Source: Eleginops maclovinus
Taxonomy: Eukaryota > Chordata > Actinopteri > Perciformes > Eleginopidae
DNA: 64,000 nucleotides
Assembly: GCF_036324505.1 (NCBI RefSeq)
Contig: NC_086352.1
Location: 33,474,358 to 33,538,357 of the forward strand
Reading direction: 5' to 3'
The notes under the pieces are model-generated. The model was not told the DNA's origin. It ran no database searches and saw only the letters and a program-made list of their open reading frames with translations. The position numbers and the translations under genes are program-made. This document shows, in pieces, positions 28,569 to 40,500 of the stretch (its first letter is position 1; each line of letters opens with the position of its first letter).

Positions 28569-31500
28569 CAGCATTAAGATCATCTGATGGAAACGCATGA
28601 CACACAGCTCCAAACCGAGCTGCAGATAATGTTCCAGACATGGGTAGACAGTACTTGACTTCCACATAACTGTGAGTGTGTGTGTTTGCTTGCGTGCATG
28701 CGTGCGTGCGTGTGTGTGTTTTCAGGATGAGAAAGTGAAGCTGACCTGTACAGACAGAATGCCAGCCTACCTGACTGCTGTGGTGATGATGGGCTTCATG
28801 GTGAGTCTTGGCCGTCTCCCTGCAGTGTTACATCACCAGTCTTTGTGTTTTCTATAATGTGTGTGGCATTTAAAACAATGACATGACATTTTTTTAAATG
28901 CCCTGAATGTGACCAAAGTTAAGACAGAAAAACTTCTACAAAAGTTTTAGGATTTTTTCTTACAAAGGATTGTGTGTAAAGGTATTATTTAGATGTTTTA
29001 GTGTTGGGTTGTAGGACGCTCCTATCCATAGTCAGTGTATTACCTCCATCCACTCACAAAAGGCTCACCAAAAAAAATATCAATATCGTTTCAAGTGTAA
29101 AATGACATCCCTTGTTAGCAGTTCTGTATGCCCTCAGACTTCATTGAAAGGAATACATATTTTTTGTCAATTCGGATTAAATCAAAGATGTACAATTAGA
29201 CAAAATTGAAAAACGTCAAGTGGTCCAGAAACAAGTCTTGAATCCTTAGAGAAAGACATTTTACCACTTCCAGTTCCCTCTTCTCAAACGTTTTTTTTTA
29301 CGTGCTCGTAGTTAGAAGATTTTCACGTTTTTTTCCTATGACATAAAGTACCTCAGTAAATAATCCACTTGTGAATGTCCGAAGCTTCTAGGTGTCATGA
29401 AAAATGGAAGTGACTGAAAGAGACATCATGCCAACATGAGTCCACTTTTAGCTTAGCATTGGTGACACGCAGTCATGGCACCATGCTGTAGTTTGATTAT
29501 AATCTAGCGTTAGCTCTGTACTTCTGGCAATTGCATTTACAAATCACAACCAGGTGTTAATATGTGGAGATTATCCTGCTGAACAAAAGGTAAGAATGTG
29601 TGTTTGCCACAGAATTTAGTTTCTGCAATATACCGAAATCCAATGGAGAAAAACTCATTGCTTTTGATCGAGTATTTTTTATGAGGCTAACTTCTGGGTC
29701 GGCCTACAAAAATACATAAACACAGCACATCTCTATTGGTAACCGTTAATGTGATGCTCATGTCAGAATCTCCACATATTGAAGTAGCTGCCTCTAAATT
29801 ATTGAAGAGTTTTCCTTAAGCAGGGTTTTTGCTTCATTTGATTCAATGGTTAGAATGCCAGGATAACTCAACACAAAGGTCACTGCGTGTCCGACACGGA
29901 GATGACACACAAACCAAGGGAAGAGCCTTAAAAAATCAGAAAGAGAAAGAGAGCATTTCTTTTTAAAACTCAACCACAACAGAGTCTTGAACCAAGCCAA
30001 TACAATTGATTTGGCAATAGGGTCCAAAATGTAGCCGGACCCAGATTTGTCAGGACTCGTCAGGGTTGATTGCAGGAGTTGTTGTGTAGCAGAATTTGTT
30101 GCCATGGACACAGACACATTGAAGTAGTAAATCCAGGCTCATGTGGGTGATGTCAGAACAGTCACTTATAATTTATATTGTGTGTGATCCCTGGAAACGC
30201 GTGTAGCATGATTAAACAACCGTGTCCTTGATCTTTGCTTTTCTTAGTCAAACTATATCTACGAAATGATTAATTTAAACTGTAAATGTCTTTTCCTGCT
30301 GATTGTTCACATTCAAGTAAATGCAAAACAAATGAAAGAGTGGTTGTTTAGAAACATATATTTGAGAGCTAACCCAACAGCCTCTTCAATACATCAGCAG
30401 ACTCTTCACATATCTTCTTCCTCACCGGGAATGTCTGGTCGAGTTATCAGCAGATTGTCAGATTCAGTTTTGTCTTCCTCCTCACTTTAGATCCTTGTGA
30501 CGTTTGCTATAGTCTTCGGGGTCATCCTGTACCGGATCAGCATTAAGGCAGCGCTGCACATGAGCACCTACCCCGCAGCACGGTCCAACATCAGAGCCAC
30601 AGTCAAAACCACAGCTGCCATCATCAACCTCATCATCATCATCATCTTAGATGAAATCTACGGCGCCATCGCCCGCTGGCTCACCAAACTGGGTAAGGCA
30701 TATTTCACTGTTAACCCATTTAATCTTCAACCTTAACATTAGTGTTTGACTACATATTGACAAGTTAAGATGTTTGAGCTTCGCTCTTCAGAATGCTGAT
30801 CAGTATCATAATCATTAGCTTGCCTTTAATGTACACCGATCAGCCATGACATTATGACCACTGACAGCTGAAGTGAAGAACAGAGATTATCTCTTTACAA
30901 TGGCACATATCAGTGGGGGGGATATGTTAAGCAGCAAGTGAACACTTTGTCCTCACAGTTGATGTGTTGGAAGCAGGAAAATGCATAAGGATGTGAGTGA
31001 CTTCGACAAGGGCTAAATTGTGATGGCTAGACGACTCTGTCAGAGCTTCTCCCAAACTGCAGCTCTTGCGGGGGGTTCCCAGCCTGCAGTGGTCAGTACC
31101 GACCAAAAGTGGTCCAAGGAAGAAAAACCGGTGAACTGGCGACAGGGTCTTGGCCGGCCAAGGCTCATTGATGCGCGTGGGGTTCGAAGGCTGGCCCGTG
31201 AGGTCTGATTCAACAGAAGAGCGACTGTGGTTTAAATGGCTGAAACAGTTAATGCTGGTTCTGATAGAAAGCTGTCAGAACACACAGAGCATCACAGCTT
31301 GTTGGTATGGGACTGCGTAGCTACAGACCCCTTCATGGAGACGGTATTCCCTACTGGCAGTGGCCTCTCTCAGCAGGATGATGCGCCCTGCCACACTGCA
31401 GTGATGGTTTGAGGAACACCACAACAAGTTCTAGGTGTTGACTTGGACTCCAAATTCTCCAGGGACCCCACCTCGCAACGTACATATCTTAAAGGATCTG

Positions 31501-34500
31501 CTGCTATCGTCTTGGTGCCAGACACTACAGCACACGTTCAGAGGTTTGGTGGAGTCCAGGCCTCAACAGGTCAGGGCTGTTTTGGCCACAAAAGGGGGAC
31601 CTTCACAATATTAGGCAGGTGGTCATAATGTTATGACTGATCGGTATATATGGTGCATTGAAACTGCAATGAACATAAAAATGGAAAACACACTCTGTAC
31701 AGTATGGCTCATGAAGGGAATTCCAACCGGACATCTAGAAAAGTAAAGAGAACTTTTTCTTTGGAATTAAAGTTGTAATCTATTTTTCAGAGGTGCCAAA
31801 GACTGACAAGAGTTTTGAAGAACGTCTCATCTTCAAAACTTTCATCCTGAAGTTTGTCAATGCATTCACACCCATCGTCTATTTGGCCTTTTTCAGGGGC
31901 AGGTAAACAACGGCTATACTTTGTACATTTTTATTAAACTCCTATGATCTTTTTAATTGAATATGTTTGCATAACCACATTGTTAACCACCTGATTCCCA
32001 GTCTCATATTCAGTATTGTGTTTGGTTCACAGGCTTGTTGGGCGGCCTGGAAGGTACTTGTATGTTATTGGATCGTACAGAATGGAAGAGGTAAGTACAC
32101 ATTTTCAAAATTCACACATGTTCCTGTTGTCAAACACTTTCATAAAAACAGTAGTGTGAAAGATGTAATACATGACACTGACCAGTTCCATATTATATAC
32201 TTGATGACCTCACAGAAATATATTGATCTTTTCTAAGCTAATGAAACAATTGATTTCTCAATTTAGGTGGTGTTGAAGCTGTTTAACTGTCTTTTAGTCT
32301 CAAAAGAACTGCTTTAGTTTGTGTCTAAGCACTTTTTAACCTGCTTGTGGCATAATCTCGCAAGCATATCGAATCCTACTAAAGAGACACATGTTCAACA
32401 ATATATGCGCTGCATTATAATAGTATTGTTTTGACCGAGGTTACGTCAAAGTTCGCCTAGTGAGAATGTTTGGTAACAGGACAGTTTAGGTGCATTGAGT
32501 AAAAAGAAAAACACTTCTGTGTGTTTCATAGAAATGATATGAAAATTCAACAGACCTTGGGCTGTTCTCGTGAGCATTTGACCAAAACGGCAATTGTTGT
32601 TATAGTTAAAAACATATTAATGTGGGTGTAAAGTATGGTCGTAGCTGGCTGGTAAGAGAGATGACCCAGCTGACGGATATAAATGAATGGCTAGTTAGAT
32701 AGGTAGCTTCTCCTTCTCAGGAATAGCAGGGACTGTTAGACCCAGCCACTATTTTGCACTGTTTTGCAATTTTGTTATTACCAACATAAATTAAATCATG
32801 CTGGAATCAGCAAGCTAGCTAAGTCTGCCTTAGCTTTAATGCTACCAGGATTAGAACAAATCTGCCATCTCATCACTTATCTGTCGACAGAATTGTGCTT
32901 TCCCAAGCAAGTTGTGTAGATGAAGAATACTTAAATGTGTTATTAAATGGTGCTCTCTCTGTGTCACGATACCACTCAGCAGCTTTTTGAAGTTGTTACC
33001 TTGGCTCCTGTCAGTTTTTGTTTTGATTGTTTCAACGGCAACAGAACGCATAAAAATGACAACTGGCTCTGAATCTGAATCTCTGTTCTGCTCTCCTTCT
33101 GTTTCTAAGATAAATTTGTGTGTTCTCTGCAATGAGGGAACACCGGGTGACTTTGTTGGCTGTGGTCCGTTTCTCTTGCCTGCACTTTTAACTCCCCACT
33201 GTCCCTCCATGCTCTTTGCCTCCATTTGATTTCCCTTTCTGACACTTTCTGTGCCTCTGCAGTGTGCTCATGCAGGCTGCCTCATGGAGCTGTGCATCCA
33301 GTTGTGCATCACTATGCTGGGCAAGCAGCTCATCCAGAACAACCTGTTTGAGATTGGCATGCCGTGAGTACAGAGCATCCACTGTGCAACGTATATCTTC
33401 CCATGACGCTAACACAGTGAACAACATTTCAACACACAGTAGAACACAATACGTGGGTTCAGCAAGCCCCAGAACGAATTATGCACACCCACTCAGTTGT
33501 ACTTTTGCCCGAGAGAAATCATTTAAATGTCTGGTTTTCAGCACTTACCTGGGAACTAAACAGCATTATGCTGAACTCTGTCTATGTCTTGCTTCATCTG
33601 TACAGAACTCTGTAATGGAAGTCTATTTTTATTTTTGTTTTGTTCCCTTTCTTTATGACGTGGTACAATAAAAGCACAGTTCACCACTGTCACATATAAT
33701 TCTTCAACCTAAGTTCAGTCTGTCCATGAGAAATTCCTGTGTCAGCAAGGGGCAACCATATGCTCTTGTTTCTTCTCTAATAGGCAATGAGAAAAAGACC
33801 TTAGTCTGGATTTTTTAAGAGAACCTTAAAACCATAGTCCATGAACAAATGGTGATGCCATTGAGATTACATCCAGAAGCAATTAACCACCATAATCCAG
33901 CTGGCATGTTTCACGAAGATGAAGATGGATCAATTTGAAAAAAAGACTTTGGTATTGGCAGTGTTGTTACAATTTATTTCACCGTATTTAGTTATACAAA
34001 GAGGTATTTCTTTCATTTTGTCCAGCCATATATATCAATAATGGTAAGCAAAAAAAAAGATTGCCCAATGCAGCAATGGCACATTGCCAGGGAGATTTCA
34101 TGTAGGGAGGGGTTATCCCCTGTTGTATAAGACTGCCTTAGTTTAGCATCCATTTAGCGAGTCCTTTACCTAAAGTAAGCATTTATGTTAAAAGATCCTG
34201 TTCGGATCAGACTCCGCTAACAATCTGTTGTCCCATAATTGTGTGCATGTACAGTAAGCTGAAGAAGCTACTCCGGAGGAGGAAGTCAGAGTTGGACTCA
34301 AAGCAAGAGGAGGAGCTGAACAAAACCCTACAGCGGCATGAGAAAGACCACATCCTGGGTCCTTTCGTTGGCCTCAGCCCCGAGTACATGGAGATGAGTG
34401 AGTCCAAACACAAGGCAGATGACACAAAAGCACCAACATACACATACTATGCACACTGATGCTCTGTTGGGACAGGTTATGTCTCTGCGCTGATATCAGC

Positions 34501-37500
34501 TGTTGCCGGAGGATATATGTTTCCTGGTTGTCTGTCTGCCGCGTGATACTTCCTTACCTCTCGAGGGAGTTCTTTAAAATTGGTCACAAAGGTTGGTGGT
34601 AAAAGGAAAAGCTCACTGTTTTTCTAGCCAAACTTTAGGAAATGCTATTTATGAAATTTCACAGAAATGTCTAATTAGACAATTAAGAAGTGATGACTTT
34701 TTGGTTATTTGTAAAATACAACTTGACTGGTTGGTACAGGCATACAACCAAAAGGCGTTCATTCTAGTTTGGACATTTTTTTAAAATGATTTTGTTATTT
34801 TAGCGGCCTGCAGTTTGATCCTTGTTGATCTTGCTCTTCCACCTCAGTAATGCATTATCCAGCAGAGGTTCTCAGCCTCATTGCTGTCAGAGTGGTGCCC
34901 TCCACCCCGATTCAAGTACAGTACACCCCTGCTCTGTGTTATTACCAGCCTCTTTAACACCCTAACCTTTGCAGAGCATGCTGTTTTGAAGTCAAGTCTA
35001 ACAAGCATAATGGCTGAGAGCACTTTGAAACAAACACTTTAATGCTCAGCTTCTACATGTATGTGCTACAGACACATTCAGTCTTTAATCCTGCTCCATG
35101 CGGGACCTTTGCTTGATTTGCAAATGTCAGCACAATATATTTGCTTCAAGAAGCAAGTAAGCTTAGATATTCCTTTAAGCTGTAATACAAGTTCAGGTCC
35201 ACTTTGAAGTAAACTGTGTTGACTTTTAATTGAATAGAAATGTAATTTAGCAGCCCATATACTGTCAATCAGTGAAGTGGAAACCTTGGCTTGATCATGC
35301 TTCATGTGTACCAGGGATGTCCATGCATGGATGTGTTTAATGAAGAGGTTTAAAGCATCCTGCTTTTAATGAAGCTCATGGAAACTGCGGTCATGTAATT
35401 GCTCTTTTTGGATCTAATTGAGCAGTTGATCCATAATTCCCAAGAGGGAAGAAGATCCATATCATTTAATGAAGGTATGTCAGAAGCTTATGCCAATACA
35501 ACTGAGAGAGGATTAAAACTGCTTCAAGCTCAACACTTTTATTTCTTTTACCATTTTTACTACTCAAAGACACTTCACGGAGCTTCTTATGAGCAAAGAT
35601 ATGCTTTGTGAGGCTGTACTTGATTCTTTTGAGCTTAAAGCTTTCAGCATTCTACATGTACAAAAGGACGGTACAACATCTCATGCAATCCATTCAATTG
35701 TTGAAGAGACTTTTAAGACAAACCAACTGAAGATGTGTATACAACTGTCCTCAAACCATTCATAAAAACACAATTCAAACAACACTTAAAATATACCATA
35801 AAATAAATGAAAAACATTGCAAATAGAAGTTGAAATCAAGGTCATATCAAAAGAGAAAGTAAGTTCTAATGTTTTATTTAACTCTAAACAATAAATGTTG
35901 GCGACCTGGAGCTAAGCACAGAAGGAAGCCGGGCCTATTAGGGACCAATTAAACCATCAGAAAAGGGTGCTCTTCATGGTCTTACAGCAGCCAAGAAATT
36001 ACTTGTAATACGATGGAAACCCCCACATACTGTACTAAGCACCACATACTGTACTAAGCAATGGTATTATCCTTCCATGACATATTAGCAAATTCTAAAA
36101 GTATAATGGAATATGGCCCACAAATTAAACTTTTGCTTGTCTTATGTTGTACTTCTCAAATGTATATGTTCAACTAATTAATGAGCCCAATTTTCAAATA
36201 AATGTAGTCATTTCAAATGTAAAACATTTTCTAACAAATCTTAGTTGATAAAAAAACGCCAATAACTTATTTCTATAACCAGCTGGAAATGTAACCTTTC
36301 TAAAAGCCGATATATGGTTCAACGCAAGGTACGTTACGGACCCGTTGCGTCATTGCGGGCCCTCCTTGTGTCGTTGCGTGCACCTCACAAAAATTGTAAC
36401 CTTGCGTCGAGGCGACGCAGCCATAAGGGCTGTGATTGGTGCGCTAAAACGACAAACATAATTTCCGTCATTTCACTTTTCCCTGGTTTTCAATTCCGAC
36501 AACCCACAAAGACCGCCATTTTTAAAAAGAGCTAAATTTCATAAGGAATGCGTTGTATTACTGCGTTACAGCAAAAAGTAATACATTACTGTAGATAGAA
36601 AATAATAAAAAAATGAACACAAAAGAAAGAAGGCTGAGTTGAACCCTTACTCTCTTAAAGTAAAGCCTCAAAACAGCTCAAACCCCCCCTCTGGTCTCCT
36701 CACAAGGGGTACATCCTGAAGACTCGTTGGAGTCTGGGGATCCCTGGTTGGTGTTGACGCCTCTCTGAGCGACTGGAGGGCTCCACAGGTCAGCTAACTG
36801 CTGCAACCCCTGAAAGAGCTGAGAGACAAGCTCCAAGCTAGCGCTCTCCTTCTCCGCCACGTCTTTGAGCTCTTGAACTCTGCGTCTCAGCTTCTCCCTC
36901 AGTATGAGTCCGGCGTCTCTCTCTCCTGTGATAGCTTCATTGTTGGCCAACACACTGTAATAATTTGTGGACCTGCTGTGATTGAGAAGGACCTCGATGT
37001 TTTTGCGGAGATAATAGTTCTCCTCGCTTATTTTGTCCTTTTCCATTTCCAACTCCTGACATTCGCTGTCCAAAGCGTTCCGTGCTCTGATCCTCAAGTC
37101 CAGAAACTGATGCTGCTGCCTGAGAGCTTCATGCTCGCTGGAAATGGCATCCGTCTCAGCCTTGACCCGATCATAATGGTTGGGCGGCAGGCGTTCGTGT
37201 CTCTCTGTCAGTTCTCGGATCCTGTGTTGGAGGATGTCAGTTTGTCTCAGCTTGTCTGGTTTTTCGGCTTTCATTCGTGCACACTCAACTGTTTTACTTT
37301 CTTCATCCGCAAGTGTTAGGGTTAGTTCCTGGACCCGTGTCTTCAGGGAAGTGTTGCGTTCAATGGTGCTAATGCGCTCCTCCTCCATTTTTTTACGCTT
37401 GTCTTCCAGTTTTCTCCCACCTTTCTTGCGGATTTCCTTGAGTGTTGTCTGAATCTGCCTTTCCAGCTGATCATTCTCCCGGCTCATTGTTTTGTTTTCA

Positions 37501-40500
37501 CGTTTTATTTGATCAAATTCACTACGCAGTCTTTCGTGGTCTGTGAATCTCCCGTTTATCTCCACGATTTCACTCTGCAGCAGCCAATTTTCCTGCAGGA
37601 CTTTTTGCTTCTCCTCCTCAACAGCCCTACACTTTTCCTGCAAGGCTGTTTGAGTCTGGAGTTTGATGCGAAATTCTTCCACTTGCCTCTCAAGATTTCT
37701 ATTTAAATCTTTTGCTGCTTTCCTCTCTTTCTTTAGGTCTTTCAACTGTTTTTGTAAATCTTGACTGTTCACAAGCTGATTGCTAAGCTCATTAATTGGC
37801 ACAGTCAAGCTAGCATTCTGTTGGTTGATGGCTCCTGTCTCCCTTCTTAGAGCCAACACCTTGTTGGAAAGACTGTTTTGTCCCTCCAGGGTTTCATTTT
37901 CCTGGAGGGTGGTCTCGTCCCTGCTAGACTCCTGAGACATTTTGTGTTTAGACTTCCTCTACTTTTTATACCACGGAATATAAAATATTAGAAGAAGCAG
38001 CCTGGTTAACAGTTTTTTTTTTAGTAATGTATGAGTCTCCTGAGAAGATACACCACGTCTGACGGGTCGCAGTGACTGAGTAAACCAGTCGAGATACAGG
38101 GTCAAAAGGTCAAAGCCTACAATTGTAACTATGAAATCACTTCAAGCTGTCTTTTTGATGTCATCACATTCCAAAAGCATTAAAGCCCCGCCCAGAAGTA
38201 AGAGGCTCGGAATGCGATGACATCATTACATCCTAAATCTGTGTGTCTGACCAAAAAAAAGAAAATGGATGGCTTTAGTTGGATTGAATAAAGTCTGTGG
38301 TTAACACAGACTGAAGATATTTTAATTTGGATTTTAAAACAATATTTTTGGCCTTTATTGGAGATACAGTCTATGTGCTGTGTCATCCTTACACGATTAC
38401 TTGAAATAAAATAATGTATACATTTTTTCTAAACACTACACTTATATTGTATATTTTGTTGAGTTGTGTATTTACTTTATTCCAACCATATGTACATTTT
38501 CAAATTTGTGATCTAAATCAAAATAAAGGTTTATTTAATTAGCCTATACTGGCAACATATCCCCTTTGAGCATGATTCAATACAGCAATTGTCTACCAGA
38601 AGTTGTGATAATATCATTGTTCATCCACTTTACACCCCTTTACACCCTACTACACACTGTTTGGATCCTTGTTAATTTTACACATACACCCGGGGAAAAC
38701 ATTCAGAGACCACTCCAATTTTTTCTTTAATCTTTATCTCTACATGTTTGGCAGCCATTCCAGTGTCTGTTGAATTCCAACAGAGAAAAAAGTAGTTTAT
38801 AGAATACAACAAAAAAACAGAGCAACCTATAAATAATTAATCAAGAGAAATGATAATGCTGAAGTGGTCTCTTAACTTTTTCCGTGGCTGTATATATTTT
38901 GTATTACATAGGGTTAATGGCACATCCAAGCATCTTTGGGGCCCGACACATTTCATCCAAACTTTGTCGATACAGTATAGCGTTCCAATACTACACTGTT
39001 AATGTCCAGCCGTCCAGCTCAGTAGCAGAACAGAATGAGACAATTCAGTAACTCCTGCTAATGTCTCCCCTTTTACTGTGTCTTCAGTCATCCAGTTTGG
39101 GATGGTAACTCTCTTCGTGGCCTCCTTCCCTCTGGCTCCTCTCTTCGCTCTTCTGAATAACATCATTGAGATCCGCCTGGATGCCAAGAAGTTTGTCATG
39201 GAGCTGCGTAGGCCGATTGCAGCCAAAGCCAAAGACATCGGTAGGTGTCCCCCTGATCTGCAGCCCTACACCAGCTTCATTTGAGTTTAAACAAATCCAG
39301 GAAAATAGCCTGTGCAGAAGGAGAAGAGATGTCCAATCACTGTTTGTGCTCTCATTATTAAAAACTAGACAGGCATTTATACATAGGGCCATGTCAATAT
39401 TGATTTATGACCAAAAATCAGTCTTAAAAATGAAGGCGTTAACATTGTCACTGAATGCAAAGAATCTTAGACGACCCTTAAATATCCCAGACATCGAAAA
39501 CATTTTAAATAATAATAATAATGACTGTTACAAAACAAACTGCTTAACATAAAAATAATCATTAATTAAGTGATGCAATAAACTTCACAAATTTGACTAA
39601 GACAACCAAACTGTAACAAATCAACAGGGAAATCTTACCAACTCTGTACTGGTGCCATCTAGTGGTGGCTGGTAGTAACTGATTGTAAGAATAATAAAAT
39701 GTAGACCTGGAATGACTACGTTCAGACACTGTCAAAAGAATATTCAGATAATGGACAAGGGCATATTGTTTGTTTGCACAATAGCAGGAACATTAATAAA
39801 AGGGGTTCTATGGTTCTCCCTCAGGAACACTTGATTCATTCTAATTAGTTGAAAACAAAACAATTCAGGTGCCAGGAAATTTTAAATATAGAAAATGTTC
39901 TGGTATAACTCATTAACACTCTCAAGGTTTCTGGATCACTTTGAAATATTTATATCACAGCTGCTGAGTCAGCGCCACCCTCTATTTTGATGTCTTTTGT
40001 TTGGGGAAGTAACCTCTTTAAATGTACATGAATTAATCTTAAATAGAAAAATGAATCATTAATTTAAAAGCCCATGAACTTTGAATGCTCATACTTCAGC
40101 AATGTTTCTGCTCATGTTCACAACATTCTTGACACTTTCAAACATGTCTGTTAACTCTGAGAAGACAAAGTTAAATGTGGAATAGTTCAAGAATAAAATT
40201 GTAATATTAAAGTATTATATTATTGAGAATGAAGTCATAATAATCTAAGAAAAAATCTACCCACCCTTAAAATTGCTGTGCATTATCACAAAATGAACAA
40301 ACAAAGAATAAAAACATTTGATCATTTGCATGAAACAACACTAAATAGTATTTATTTCATCTACAAGCCAACATCAACATACCAGCACGTTCTCTCAGGG
40401 TTTACCCTACCATTATAAAGCTTAGGTGCTGCACCCATTTTGGGCACCAAAGTAATGTAAAATCAATGGGCAGAACATCAATATTCAATACATATCTTTT

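Noticed and set aside
33188..33671. ORFs on both strands overlapping the ano1 exon at 33263
   Set aside because: Shadow frames of the real exon.
36873..37706. Plus-strand ORFs opposite the nested gene
   Set aside because: Antisense shadows of the 420-codon frame; Leu/Ser-rich as expected from the complement of coiled-coil codons.
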